Positions 1 to 9,003 of a stretch of DNA of 64,000 nucleotides are shown here, piece after piece. The stretch comes from Microbulbifer agarilyticus (lineage in GTDB: Bacteria; Pseudomonadota; Gammaproteobacteria; Pseudomonadales; Cellvibrionaceae). Location of the stretch: assembly GCF_001999945.1 (NCBI RefSeq), contig NZ_CP019650.1:3091001-3155000 (forward strand), read 5' to 3'. Numbering within the stretch: the first letter of the stretch is position 1; every line of letters starts with the position of its first letter. Made by a program: the position numbers and the translations under genes. The notes beneath the pieces are model-generated. The model was given only the letters and a program-made list of their open reading frames with translations. It was not told the DNA's origin and did no database searches.

Positions 1-520
1 TCGCCCATACCGCCGGCACACCGATCTGGTCGAGACTCGTAGTGAGCAGCACACCCATCTTGCGACTGAGCGTGACCGATTGAACGTCCGGCATTGCCAA
101 CACCTTGTCGATGTCACCAGCCTTCATATTTGTCGCGATCGCATTGACTACGCGGTGGAATCGCCTGATCTTTCCGCGCGTGAGCTGACTCGAGCGCAGT
201 CTGCCAATCAACTGTGCTTGGGTGGATTCCATTTGACGAAGCATGGTCACCACCGAAGACGACATCGTCGTGCGGCTCGCTCCTGCAACCCTAGTCTTGA
301 TTTGTTTAACCAATGGCGGCTGACGGAGGTGAATTAATACGCGAACATCTTGATTGGGAGGAATGTCAGAAAAGTCCAACAATTGCGACTGGGAACCGGT
401 ACCGACTCTCTTTGCTTCTTGTAAATCCGCAGCGAGAAACGTGGGCGCGGTGTTGGCCGCTGCCCCGGTGGCAACACAAAAAAAACATAGCCCCAGCAAG
501 TTATTCCATTTTTTTAGCAT
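1..520 (-). CDS. Secreted subtilisin-like (S8) serine protease, N-terminal part (truncated by window edge)
   Basis: An open frame starts with ATG at 520 and runs without a stop to the left edge, giving 173 residues. A purine-rich RBS (GGGGGA) lies just upstream of the ATG. Residues 1 to about 26 form a signal peptide (MLKKWNNLLGLCFFCVATGA). The segment around residues 120-173 has the pattern of an inhibitor I9 propeptide: a hydrophobic core, then PDVQSVTLSRKMGVLL, then a Leu-Asp-Gln-Ile-Gly...Val-Trp stretch. In secreted subtilases that stretch marks the start of the mature enzyme. The Asp/His/Ser catalytic residues lie outside the window, so the S8 assignment rests on the prodomain pattern. 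It is divergent from the operon beginning at 922. Confidence 0.72.
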   Translation of the reverse strand, partial: MLKKWNNLLGLCFFCVATGAAANTAPTFLAADLQEAKRVGTGSQSQLLDFSDIPPNQDVRVLIHLRQPPLVKQIKTRVAGASRTTMSSSVVTMLRQMESTQAQLIGRLRSSQLTRGKIRRFHRVVNAIATNMKAGDIDKVLAMPDVQSVTLSRKMGVLLTTSLDQIGVPAVWA

Positions 521-563
521 TATTCCCCCAGGCCCGCTGCTAGCATTAGCATCTCGGCTATCG

Positions 564-592
564 ATTATTTTTTACGCATATTATGAGGTCAA
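564..592 (-). promoter_or_regulatory. Sigma-70-type promoter for the protease gene
   Basis: On the minus strand, TTGACC (587-592) and AATAAT (564-569) are separated by exactly 17 bp. Each hexamer differs from consensus at one position. Transcription would start near 557, about 37 nt before the protease ATG at 520. Assigned by pattern only. Confidence 0.5.
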
Positions 593-862
593 TTTCGCTG
601 CATAATACTGACCGAGTCGGCAAAAAAATGCGATACAGTCGATCGAAATTCACCGTTAGCTGAGGCACACGTCACACAGAACCTTCTTGAAATAACGGAT
701 TCGACTCAATCGCAGAATAAATAGAATGCCTGCGGGAGACTATGCACAACCTTACGCCCGCCCCCATTAACCCCTCCAAAAGCCCAAGAATTTACCCAAC
801 AGTATTTGACTCACTCCGGTTTAGGCCGTTTTATACAGGTATATCACCCATTTATCGCATGA

Positions 863-892
863 CATTGATCACTCAATGGAAGTGCCTATCTT
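863..892 (+). promoter_or_regulatory. Putative promoter with palindromic operator for the 922-3270 operon
   Basis: TTGATC (865-870) and TATCTT (887-892) are separated by 16 bp and sit about 30 bp before the ATG at 922. A perfect palindrome, CATTGA-TCAC-TCAATG (863-878), covers the -35 hexamer. That position would suit a repressor or autoregulator, perhaps the LytTR protein of the operon. The hexamers are only moderate matches. Confidence 0.4.
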
Positions 893-921
893 GTCAGTCT
901 CCCAAACAATGGAGGTGACTT

Positions 922-1497
922 ATGAATTACAAGGTATTGATTGCGGCCACCCTGGCGGCAACCGCAGTGCATGCAAACAGCATCAGCGACCAACTGCCAG
1001 AATCCTGGTTTAAAACAGGAAAAACTCCGGCGCTAAGTGCCTGTACCGCAGGAATCGATCGACAACTCAACTATCTTGGCGATAGTAATATTACCTTGCT
1101 GTGCGAATCGCCCACGGAGGGCTTTATCACTGCTATGCAACAATTCAGTGCTGAAGAGTTCCGCGGTAGCCGAGTGCGTTTTTCCGCACAAGTAAAAGCC
1201 GAGGACGTAAAAGGGTGGAGCGGATTGTGGATGCGCATTGATGCAACGGAAAAGAAAGCTGTCGCCTTCGACAATATGATGGACAGGCCGATTAAAGGTA
1301 CCCAAGGTTGGAGCCCTTATGAAGTTGTTCTCGATGTACCAGCGGATGGAGAGAGAATCTCATTCGGCGTATTAATAGAAAATCAGGGGCAGGTCTGGCT
1401 AAAGGATACCGAATTTGAGGCGGTCCCAACCAACGTCGCGACCACAGGAGCGCTGCAACGAACCAACCCTAACAACCTGAACCTGCAACAGAGATAA
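922..1497 (+). CDS. Exported jelly-roll-like protein, first gene of a LytS/LytTR operon
   Basis: 191 residues with a strong RBS (GGAGGTGACTT) before the ATG. Residues 1-18 form a signal peptide ending VHA, so the protein is probably periplasmic or secreted. The body is rich in beta-strand patterns: FRGSRVRFSAQVKAEDV, GLWMRID, then WSPYEVVLDVP and GQVWLKDTEFE. These recall a carbohydrate-binding, galactose-binding-like beta-sandwich that I have seen attached to or beside regulators; its ligand is unknown to me. The C-terminal tail is Asn/Gln-rich. The stop is 8 nt before the kinase gene, so the two are co-transcribed. It may be an input or accessory protein of the kinase, or a target gene within the operon. 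Confidence 0.75.
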   Translation: MNYKVLIAATLAATAVHANSISDQLPESWFKTGKTPALSACTAGIDRQLNYLGDSNITLLCESPTEGFITAMQQFSAEEFRGSRVRFSAQVKAEDVKGWSGLWMRIDATEKKAVAFDNMMDRPIKGTQGWSPYEVVLDVPADGERISFGVLIENQGQVWLKDTEFEAVPTNVATTGALQRTNPNNLNLQQR

Positions 1498-1505
1498 GGC
1501 GTGAG

Positions 1506-2543
1506 ATGAATCCAATCCTGCGCTTTTTGTTTCCCGGGAGCACTCATCAGGGGCTCCTTGGGGAATTCAGCTTCCGCCGTGCTATCGTTCCAACGGTCCT
1601 CTTCGTTGTGATTGTAGGGATTTTCTACCACTTCTCAGGAAAAGGGCCAGCACTGGGTTTACTGGTCAAACTGTGGGCAGCATTCTCCATGGCCTACCTG
1701 CTGCTCACCTCTCTGTCACTCTGGCAAGGGAAAAACCCTAGGTGGTACTACGTTCTCTTTACTGCATCACTAGGCGTCACCGTTGGAGGAGGGTTGGCGG
1801 CTTTAGTGGCAGCTCTGGAACAACCAGGAAACACTATAAGCTGGCAGTTGATGGCCAGAGAATGGATCACCGGCAGCGCCTTTAGCGCCTTTTTCATTTT
1901 CCTATCACTTGGCACCAGTATCGTACGAAACAATGAGCAGCGGAAAGCCAAACAACGCGAACAGGTACTCCAGGCGCAAGTTCGCGCGCTGACCGCGCAG
2001 ATAGAACCCCACTTCCTGATGAACACCCTCGCAAACCTGCGCTACCTGATGCGCAAGGACGTAGAACAAGCCCAAGTGATGCTTGATCATATGGCCGACT
2101 TCTTTCAGGGTGCCCTGAGTCGCGCGAGGGCCACAAAGGCCGACCTCGGCCAAGAACTGGATCTCGTAAAAAGCTATCTGCAAATCATGCAAATTCGGAT
2201 GGGAAACAAATTACAGTGGTCAATCAATGTTCCGACTGAGCTATTAAGTAATCCCTTTCCCTCACTCATGTTACAAACCCTGGTGGAAAACGCTGTTACT
2301 CACGGTATCGCACCAATGGAAAGCACAGGCGAAGTAAAAATTATGTCCGAGCGTCGCAATGGAAACATCCTGTTAACCGTTTCAGATAACGGTGTGGGCA
2401 TATCCCAAAATCTAGAATCGCCGCTTGGAATAGGCCTCGAAAATACCAGGGCTCGTTTGAATGGATTTTTCCAAGGCAGGGCAAGACTTGCTGTTCAGTC
2501 TAATCATTCCGGCACTACCGCGACGATTACCGTTCCTGAGTAA
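1506..2543 (+). CDS. LytS/AlgZ-family sensor histidine kinase
   Basis: 345 residues with an AAGG RBS before the ATG. The N-terminal 140 residues contain about four hydrophobic membrane segments (roughly 27-43, 53-75, 82-104, 120-140). A short charged linker leads to the His_kinase block QIEPHFLMNTLANLRYL, with phospho-acceptor His169 next to the family-typical Pro168. The ATP-binding domain has an N-box (LVENAVTHG, about 259-267), a G1 box (DNGVG, 294-298) and a G2 box (GIGLEN, 308-313). It lacks a large extracellular sensor, which makes the exported protein encoded just upstream a candidate partner. The LytTR regulator starts 10 nt after its stop. Confidence 0.9.
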   Translation: MNPILRFLFPGSTHQGLLGEFSFRRAIVPTVLFVVIVGIFYHFSGKGPALGLLVKLWAAFSMAYLLLTSLSLWQGKNPRWYYVLFTASLGVTVGGGLAALVAALEQPGNTISWQLMAREWITGSAFSAFFIFLSLGTSIVRNNEQRKAKQREQVLQAQVRALTAQIEPHFLMNTLANLRYLMRKDVEQAQVMLDHMADFFQGALSRARATKADLGQELDLVKSYLQIMQIRMGNKLQWSINVPTELLSNPFPSLMLQTLVENAVTHGIAPMESTGEVKIMSERRNGNILLTVSDNGVGISQNLESPLGIGLENTRARLNGFFQGRARLAVQSNHSGTTATITVPE

Positions 2544-2553
2544 GGACTACAAA

Positions 2554-3270
2554 ATGCCTACTGCGATTATCGCGGATGACGAACCGCTCCTGCGCATGGA
2601 ATTAGCTGATGCACTTGAAAATCTCTGGCCAGAACTCCGTATTATTGAACATGCAGATAACGGGGCCAAAGCTTTAAGGTATATTGAGGAATACCAGCCC
2701 GATATCGCTTTCCTAGATATCCGCATGCCCTCTCTTGACGGCTTGGAAGTCGCTGATCAAGTTCGAGAGAAATGCCAGGTGGTATTTGTCACAGCATATG
2801 ATGAGCACGCCGTAACCGCCTTCGAACAAGGGGCGATAGATTACGTGCTCAAGCCGATTAAAATGGCACGTCTCGCCGCCACGGTGAGTAGGCTTCGGCA
2901 GAGACTGAGCGAAAAACCTGCCAGCGACGAAACATCCAGTAACGAACCGTTGCAGTGGGTCCGTGCCAGCTCGGGTAATAGCCTGCGCTTTTTCCCTGTG
3001 CAGGACATCGTATATTTTCGTTCAGATGGGAAGTACACAAAAATCGTGACCAGCGATGATCAAGCACTGATTCGCGAGCCTCTCCGCTCACTAGGACAAA
3101 CACTCGACTCAAAAATATTCTGGAGAATCAATCGTGGGATTATTGTCAACCTCAGCCATATTTCCCATGTCACCAGAGATGATGAAGGCAAGATGACCGT
3201 GCACCTACAGGGCGAAGCCACCTCACTTCCAGTTAGTAAAAATCATCAATCCCAGTTTCGCGGTATGTGA
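2554..3270 (+). CDS. LytTR-family response regulator
   Basis: 238 residues from the ATG at 2554, preceded by AAGGAC. A possible upstream start at 2461 would lie deep inside the kinase gene and is not needed. The receiver domain (1-120) has Asp8/Asp9, phospho-acceptor Asp55 (FLDIRMPSLDG), Thr80 and Lys100 (VLKPI). Residues about 140-235 form a LytTR DNA-binding domain, with the typical VYFRSDGKYTKI and INRGIIVNLSHI segments. It should be phosphorylated by the kinase encoded immediately upstream. Its targets are unknown, but autoregulation through the palindrome at 863-878 is possible. Confidence 0.92.
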   Translation: MPTAIIADDEPLLRMELADALENLWPELRIIEHADNGAKALRYIEEYQPDIAFLDIRMPSLDGLEVADQVREKCQVVFVTAYDEHAVTAFEQGAIDYVLKPIKMARLAATVSRLRQRLSEKPASDETSSNEPLQWVRASSGNSLRFFPVQDIVYFRSDGKYTKIVTSDDQALIREPLRSLGQTLDSKIFWRINRGIIVNLSHISHVTRDDEGKMTVHLQGEATSLPVSKNHQSQFRGM

Positions 3271-3326
3271 GGTGCACGCAGTAGCCAGAATCGTGTAATC
3301 CCACATTTTTACTTGGTAAACCCGTA

Positions 3327-4082
3327 TTACCACGGAATCGGCGAGCCGTCCCAGAACAGGAGCCGACCCGTATCATCCTCGGCCAGATTCTGAATCACGT
3401 CCGCAATCCGTGAAGCACTAAGCTCTGTGGAAAAGAGTTTTCCCTCTGTCAGATTGGCCTGGAAAGGTTTGGACAGCGGCGTATCGGTGGTTCCGGGGTG
3501 AATTGCCACCACCTTGCAGCTGTCTATTTTGCGCCCCCACTCGATCGACAGGTTCCGTATCAGCATGTTCAGCGCGGCCTTGCTCATGCGGTAGCTGTAC
3601 CAACCACCCAGGTGATTATCTTCAATACTGCCGACTTTCGCCGAGAGGGATGCCCACGTAAGTGGCGAGCGGCGCTTTAAGAGCGGGTCTAGCGCCTGGG
3701 CCAGGTGCAAATGAGTAAGGGCGTTAATTGAGAAACTGCGCAACATTGCGCGGTCGTCGCATTCACGCAGGCTTTTTTCGGGGCGATGATCTTGCCAGTG
3801 CAGGGTGCCACAACAGTTCACTACCCAATTGGGCAATGGGCTGCGAAATAACCAGTCCTGTACAGCAGAGACGCTACTCGGGTTTTCCAGCTCAATTTTC
3901 AAATGCTGATGGGTAGGCGAAAGGCGGGGAATGTCGTGGCGGCTGATGGTCAGGAATGTGGACTGCGGGAAACGCGCGCACAAGGTTTGCGCCAACGCCG
4001 CGCCGACACCACCATGGGCACCGGCAAGTAAAATGCATTGCGGCGATTCAGTACTGGTATCGAGCGCTGGCGTCCCTGCCAT
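3327..4082 (-). CDS. Short-chain dehydrogenase/reductase (SDR) family protein
   Basis: 251 residues if the ATG at 4082 is used; GAGG lies 8 nt upstream. A longer frame starting at 4154 would overlap the decarboxylase 3' end and add a low-complexity tail. The Rossmann glycine motif appears as GAHGGVGAAL (21-30). A VVNCCGTLH segment stands where NNAG is usual, with Asn120, Ser (145/147) and the catalytic Tyr164-x3-Lys168 pair (YSYRMSK). HPGTTDTPLSKPF follows the active site as in C-factor-like SDRs. The substrate cannot be predicted. It lies 34 nt downstream of the decarboxylase gene on the same strand. Confidence 0.85.
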   Translation of the reverse strand: MAGTPALDTSTESPQCILLAGAHGGVGAALAQTLCARFPQSTFLTISRHDIPRLSPTHQHLKIELENPSSVSAVQDWLFRSPLPNWVVNCCGTLHWQDHRPEKSLRECDDRAMLRSFSINALTHLHLAQALDPLLKRRSPLTWASLSAKVGSIEDNHLGGWYSYRMSKAALNMLIRNLSIEWGRKIDSCKVVAIHPGTTDTPLSKPFQANLTEGKLFSTELSASRIADVIQNLAEDDTGRLLFWDGSPIPW

Positions 4083-4116
4083 AGTCGTTGCCTCGACCTT
4101 ATCTCGATCTAAGGCC

Positions 4117-6144
4117 TTACTTGCGTTTTTTTGCCTTGCCGGACTTTGCGGCACCGTCGCCTGAAGAACCTACGGGTTCTTTCATCACTCGGATCATCGG
4201 CTCGTCGGAGCGGAAGATAAGCCCGTGGATCTCCGTGCTATTTTGCCCCTGCAGGAGTTGCTGCAAGAACTGCACAATTTGCGGAGAAATTTCCTGCCCT
4301 GGTACCAGCACAGGGATACCCGGCGGATAAGGAACGATCTCGTCTGCGCAGGTTCGCCCTACCAGCTTTTTCTCTGCTGCCACACCGTTGTCCATCAGCG
4401 GCAACTCTTCCGTTTCAGAAAAGTAGGCGTCTGCCGGCAGGCAATTCAGGTGGGTAAATTCCGGTAACTGACGCGCAGTACCAACATGGCTGCGCTTGCG
4501 CGGGTGTTTTGCCAACTGTTTCAGTGCGTGTACCAGTCGCAATAATTTACTTTCGGTGCTTCCCAGGGTAACCAGCACGGTCACTGTGTTGTAGGTGGTT
4601 TTCTCCACCTGAATACCGAAATGGTCGAACAGTTTCACCTGGATTTCTTTGCCAGAATAACCACTGGCGGTCACATCGATGGTGACTTTGGTTGGATCCA
4701 GGCTGATGTTGTCCTTGGCCAGGGGTGCGGGAATCAAATCGTCACAGGTCAATGCGCGGAATACGCCGGTGGCGTCTACCTCACGGCGCAGGGTCTCGAC
4801 CATCTTCAGGCAGCTACGCAGACGCCCGAAGCCCTCCATCGACATTTGCTTGCGCGCAACATCCAGGCTCGCAATCATCGAGTACTGCGGGCTGGTAGAC
4901 GCATACATATTCAGGTTTTCGCGGAAGCGGAACTCGTCAAAGTCCGGGTCCTGCACGTGCACCATACTGGCCTGCGAGAACGCGGACAGCATCTTATGCG
5001 AGCTCTGGGTCACGTAGTCCGCACCACATTCCAGGGCGGTGGGCCGCAATTCGTTGTGGAAATAACCGTGCGCGTACCAGGCTTCGTCGATCAATACCTT
5101 CACACCGCGCTCGTGGGCGTAATCGATAATCGGCTTCAAGTCGTAACGCAGGCCGTCGTAGGTACAGGAGGTAATGACCAGCAGGGCTGCATCCGGATGT
5201 GCATCCAGCGCTTTCTCGATATCCGTGCGGCAAACAGGGCCGTAGATTCCAAATTGCGGGTGCAGGGTAGACTTCAGGTACACCGGCTCGATCCGGTTCA
5301 TCACAATGGCGTGATGCACGGACTTGTGACAGGCCTGGTCAACGATAATCTTGCCACCGCCACCGAGAATCTGCTGGATAACCACCTTGTTGGCGGTGGA
5401 AGTACCGTTGGTAAGGAAGAAGGTATGTCGCGCACCGAACACCTGTGCGGCCAGGTCCTGCGCTTCCTGAATTACCGAATGTGGCTCCAGCAAGCTATCG
5501 AGTACCTGCACCGATACCGACAAGTCGGTATTGAATACGTGCTCTCCCATAAAACGGTAAAAATCACCAACCCAGGGGCTGTTGCGCAGGCTGTCGCCGC
5601 CGGAGTGACCGGGAGTGTGCCATGCGTCGCGAGCGGAAAATACGTACTCTTTCAGGGTGTCAGCAAACGGCGTGGAAGCTCGGCGGGCAATAAAGGCCTG
5701 CACCAGGCGGAACATATGGTTGAAGTTGCCTTCGCGCCGGTCAAACAGCTCGTCAAAGCGCTTGCGCAACGATGCCGGCGCCCCACCTTCCTCGCTCAAG
5801 AAGGAATCTTGTGCCACCAGAAACACGTTCAACTGCGAGCGCAGTTTGTGCATATGATCGGAGAGTGTTTCCGCGCTTTTCAGCTCATCACGGCAAGAAC
5901 CGGCGTCGATAATCACCGCCTGCAGGCGCTCATCTTCGCGTAAACGTGACTCTATTGCTGGAACCGTTACCGCCTCAAAACACAACCCAAAAGGGTTCTC
6001 GTGCTGGGCAGCCGTGGTGTTCAGGGCATCCACCCAATTGTGACTGAGGTCTCGATCATTGCTTACCAGAGCGACTCGACACTCCAGCGGCTGGCGCCGC
6101 TCACTCAGGTTGCCCAGGTCAGGCATTGTCAGTTCCACACCCAT
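4117..6144 (-). CDS. PLP-dependent Orn/Lys/Arg decarboxylase, class I
   Basis: 675 residues with AAGAAG upstream of the ATG. An N-terminal response-regulator-like wing domain (about 20-150) is followed by the fold-type I PLP domain: FLTNGTSTANK (about 243-253), ACHKSVHHA (His273 region), DEAWYAHG (Asp353) and the Schiff-base lysine Lys384 in SSHKML. This is the architecture of bacterial ornithine, lysine and arginine decarboxylases, which make putrescine, cadaverine or agmatine and consume protons. Which of the three substrates is used cannot be decided by eye. The last residues (SGKAKKRK) are an unusual basic tail. The SDR gene follows on the same strand. Confidence 0.88.
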   Translation of the reverse strand: MGVELTMPDLGNLSERRQPLECRVALVSNDRDLSHNWVDALNTTAAQHENPFGLCFEAVTVPAIESRLREDERLQAVIIDAGSCRDELKSAETLSDHMHKLRSQLNVFLVAQDSFLSEEGGAPASLRKRFDELFDRREGNFNHMFRLVQAFIARRASTPFADTLKEYVFSARDAWHTPGHSGGDSLRNSPWVGDFYRFMGEHVFNTDLSVSVQVLDSLLEPHSVIQEAQDLAAQVFGARHTFFLTNGTSTANKVVIQQILGGGGKIIVDQACHKSVHHAIVMNRIEPVYLKSTLHPQFGIYGPVCRTDIEKALDAHPDAALLVITSCTYDGLRYDLKPIIDYAHERGVKVLIDEAWYAHGYFHNELRPTALECGADYVTQSSHKMLSAFSQASMVHVQDPDFDEFRFRENLNMYASTSPQYSMIASLDVARKQMSMEGFGRLRSCLKMVETLRREVDATGVFRALTCDDLIPAPLAKDNISLDPTKVTIDVTASGYSGKEIQVKLFDHFGIQVEKTTYNTVTVLVTLGSTESKLLRLVHALKQLAKHPRKRSHVGTARQLPEFTHLNCLPADAYFSETEELPLMDNGVAAEKKLVGRTCADEIVPYPPGIPVLVPGQEISPQIVQFLQQLLQGQNSTEIHGLIFRSDEPMIRVMKEPVGSSGDGAAKSGKAKKRK

Positions 6145-6283
6145 AATACTTCTTCTTATAGTTCAGCATAAAAGGCGGATACTAAATGAGGCGGACGGCG
6201 AATTTGACGGCGAAATTATATTTGGCAATTACCACCAAAATATTACGTGAACGTGATATCAAAAGTGGATTAGTCGCCCAGCT

Positions 6284-6688
6284 TCAGAATTTTGCGCTCT
6301 GAACTTCGCCGTTAAATTGCAAACAGTGCTGAACGCGCACGCGCTGGACGGGCGTAAGATCTTTGAGGGAGAAATAGTCGAAGTCCGAATGCTCCGACGA
6401 CAGGACAATGTCGCCACGCCCCTTCAGGTGGGCGCGGAAGATAAACACATGAGAATTGAACACGCGGTGGTAATAGACGCCACTGAGATAATCGATAACG
6501 ACTTCTCGACCCAGCTCCTCTCGGCATTCACGATGCAGCGCCTCGTGGATGGTTTCACCCAGGTCCAACGCGCCCCCGGGCAAGCCCCAGGTTTTATCCG
6601 CGTAGGTGGCGCGCAGCTGGAGCACCTCACCGGCCTCATTGGCGATCACCGCGTGGGCGCTTAGTTTGTATGTGTCGTCAAATCCCAT
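6284..6688 (-). CDS. Nudix hydrolase
   Basis: 134 residues. The Nudix box is complete: GGALDLGETIHEALHRE then CREELG, with the REEL glutamates that bind the metal. Family members cleave nucleoside diphosphates linked to another moiety, and the particular substrate is not evident. The N-terminus (YKLSAHAVIANEAGEVLQLR) is that of a stand-alone Nudix domain. It sits between the decarboxylase and phospholipase genes on the same strand. The RBS before the ATG is weak (CCAGGG). Confidence 0.9.
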   Translation of the reverse strand: MGFDDTYKLSAHAVIANEAGEVLQLRATYADKTWGLPGGALDLGETIHEALHRECREELGREVVIDYLSGVYYHRVFNSHVFIFRAHLKGRGDIVLSSEHSDFDYFSLKDLTPVQRVRVQHCLQFNGEVQSAKF

Positions 6689-6719
6689 CCCTGGATCTAT
6701 CCGTGCAAAGTCGTTTCAA

Positions 6720-7913
6720 TCAAATACCGGTACTGCGGGCCAGTTCAAAACCGATGCCCAAGGTCTGTACAGATTCATCGTAGTCGATCAGGCTCTCGCC
6801 GAAGCCGTTGAAATATTTTACATAACCGCGCACCCGGCGGCCCATGGGGAAGCTCCAGCGTAGCTCCGCCGCTCCCTTGTTGTCGGAGCGCAGATTGTTG
6901 CGCAGCATCAGCGACACGTTGTGTTCACCCTTCTCGAACCCGCCGGTCAGCTCAAAGTGGCCGAGATAAAACTCGAGGTCCGGATTGTCATCCTCCTCCC
7001 TGTCTTCCTTGATGCGATACCAGGGTTTGAACGCCAGATAGTAATCATTCTTTTCGAAGACAAAGTTCGCGTAAATGCGATTCCAGCTGCGCGAGAGCGG
7101 CTCGCTGCGACCATTGGACTGGTGATTAATTGCCAGCTGGTTGGCCACGTTCTGCATACCGAACAGGGTCCAATCATTCAGCCAGGTCATGATCAACTCC
7201 GGCTCGTGATTGGTTTCACGAAACGGTGCGGAATCGTCGGAGTTATAGGCCTGCCAGAAAGAGCGGTTGGTATAGGCGAAGCTCATAAACGACGCCTTGC
7301 CGAGAAAGCCGCGCCATACGGGGACCTGTACCGACAGCTGAAACTGAATCTCGATGGAGTCCAGGTCGATCAGTCCTTCCGGGTCATAGTCTGCAAGCCC
7401 ACCCTTATTCGGAGAGGGGTTGTAGGTGATGGGCAGCAGGTAGTTGGTTTTGTGCGAGGCCAGGGTAAAGGGGTTTTCCGCCGCGTCGCGAATAGCCTGA
7501 GCCCGCTGGCTGATACGCGGGCCATCGGGCGATTCGACTGCTTCCGGCGTGGTCGCGAAAATGGGCGTGTCGTCCTGATATTCGTCGCCACGCAGTACCC
7601 GCAACTCACAGCGAATCCGCATTTCTTCGAGCGTAATGTTGGCGGGCGCGGTGACTAACTGTTCACGCAGGCAGTTTTCCTGACGAATAGCCTCACTTTG
7701 TCCACTGTCGTCCAGCTGCCACAGGGCTATGACACCGCCGTCTGCCGGCTCTGCAGCCATCTCGTCTTGAGGTATTGGCCCACTCACTTCTGCAGTCTCC
7801 CGAGCCTCCTGTGGCATCTCCTGCGCGTTAACGGCAATCGCAAAGGGCAGACACAACAAAGGCCACAAACGGCAAATCTGCAGACGGGAGGTAAGATAGC
7901 GGGAGAATGGCAA
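6720..7913 (-). CDS. pldA: Outer-membrane phospholipase A1
   Basis: 397 residues if translation starts at TTG 7913, which has AGGAG 8 nt upstream. A GTG at 7952 is the longer alternative but has no RBS. A signal peptide (hydrophobic WPLLCLPFAIAVNAQ) is followed by a non-conserved acidic stretch and then a beta-barrel. The catalytic segment NHQSNGRSEPLSRSWNR carries the His-x-Ser pair and the downstream Asn of the OMPLA triad. Repeated amphipathic strands end in an aromatic-poor ELARSTGI. The enzyme hydrolyses phospholipids in the outer leaflet when the envelope is disturbed, with calcium and dimerisation required in the known family members. The barrel strand NKGGLADYDPEGLIDLDSIE fits its N-terminal half. 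Confidence 0.88.
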   Translation of the reverse strand: MPFSRYLTSRLQICRLWPLLCLPFAIAVNAQEMPQEARETAEVSGPIPQDEMAAEPADGGVIALWQLDDSGQSEAIRQENCLREQLVTAPANITLEEMRIRCELRVLRGDEYQDDTPIFATTPEAVESPDGPRISQRAQAIRDAAENPFTLASHKTNYLLPITYNPSPNKGGLADYDPEGLIDLDSIEIQFQLSVQVPVWRGFLGKASFMSFAYTNRSFWQAYNSDDSAPFRETNHEPELIMTWLNDWTLFGMQNVANQLAINHQSNGRSEPLSRSWNRIYANFVFEKNDYYLAFKPWYRIKEDREEDDNPDLEFYLGHFELTGGFEKGEHNVSLMLRNNLRSDNKGAAELRWSFPMGRRVRGYVKYFNGFGESLIDYDESVQTLGIGFELARSTGI

Positions 7914-7998
7914 GGAACGCGCTCCTGAAGACCGAAGGCCGCCAGTGTACACGGATTGGATACCGAGAATCGTTGTTGAGTCAGTTATTGCTGACCGC

Positions 7999-8721
7999 TC
8001 AGACGAGGCTTTCCAGCTCCGGGGACCACTCCAGTTCGCGCAAGCGCACCTGCCACAGGCGCCCAGTACTACTCGGCCAGTCGTAGCCTACAAGCAGTCC
8101 TCGCTGATCCACAAAGCAGTGGGCATCGCGCTCGGCCTCGTCCCCCTGATAGGAGAATACAGTGACGTCCGGGCCGAGATCGTGCACCCCCTGGATATTG
8201 GCATCGCCGGGCATAACCGCGGCGCGCCGGTGGCTTACCTTGGGTGCCAGCAATTTGCCCCGTTGCGACGGGTCCACAATGTCCGGCGCTACTACTTCAC
8301 AGCCGAACTCCATATCGCACAGGCGCAACAGCAGCGGCCCCATAAAGATCCGCATCAGCGGGAACAACAGGCGGTTCTCGCCTTCCAACAACTTCTGTTG
8401 CGGTCCGTTAGGGCCGGTCCAGTCCACTTCGATCGGATCGCCAAGAGCGGCAATCTCGCCATCACTTGGGACGAGACGATAGTGAGCATTCACCTCATCC
8501 ATCTCGTCTTTCCAAGTAACCCGGCACTCGGTTACCAGCCCCGCATCCATCAGCGCGCGCACTTCGATCCCATGCCCCTGCTCGCCTACCATGCGGCGAC
8601 TCACCAGTAATTGCCGGCCCTGTGCATCGCGCCCCAATTGCCAGTCGTCCTGCACCGGCATGGTTCTGCCATCACAACTGTATTGGTAGCGGCCCTGAGC
8701 CAGGTTAGCGGTCATTTGCAT
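7999..8721 (-). CDS. Uncharacterised protein
   Basis: 240 residues from the ATG at 8721, with AAGGA 10 nt upstream; a longer frame to 8835 would add a basic, unlikely N-terminus. I do not recognise the family. There is no signal peptide or clear transmembrane helix, although FPLMRIFMGPLLLRL in the middle is hydrophobic. The sequence is mixed alpha/beta and acidic, with several Trp and Cys residues. It may belong with pldA, 85 nt downstream on the same strand. Function unknown. Confidence 0.7.
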   Translation of the reverse strand: MQMTANLAQGRYQYSCDGRTMPVQDDWQLGRDAQGRQLLVSRRMVGEQGHGIEVRALMDAGLVTECRVTWKDEMDEVNAHYRLVPSDGEIAALGDPIEVDWTGPNGPQQKLLEGENRLLFPLMRIFMGPLLLRLCDMEFGCEVVAPDIVDPSQRGKLLAPKVSHRRAAVMPGDANIQGVHDLGPDVTVFSYQGDEAERDAHCFVDQRGLLVGYDWPSSTGRLWQVRLRELEWSPELESLV

Positions 8722-9003
8722 GGGGAGTCCGTCCTTGGAGTCGTCTGCGGAAAGTATTGCACACACCCCCACTTTTGCTGCGCTTTGATGAAGTTTTCGC
8801 GAACTTTTCGCGGGCCATTTTTCAGCACACCGCACAGTTATTCGACAAGTTTTACCGGCTTTATGGTGGAAAATTAATCACAGAATTAGCGGGCTTTGCG
8901 CAATAGTGCGCGCGCCAGATGGGATTGGGGCATAATCTCCCGCTAACATGCGCGCACATCGTGGGCGTTAGGAAATTCACGCATTACCAAGGAGAAGGCC
9001 ATC

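Larger units (their letters stand above)
521..921. other. Divergent intergenic region, AT-rich
   Basis: About 400 bp between the divergent protease gene and the exported-protein/LytS/LytTR operon. It holds the minus-strand promoter at 564-592 and the plus-strand promoter/palindrome at 863-892. The middle part (about 600-800) shows no convincing ORF, RNA gene or repeat. Confidence 0.6.

Noticed and set aside
4621..5943. 440-codon open frame on the plus strand inside the decarboxylase gene
   Set aside because: Antisense shadow of a conserved PLP decarboxylase.
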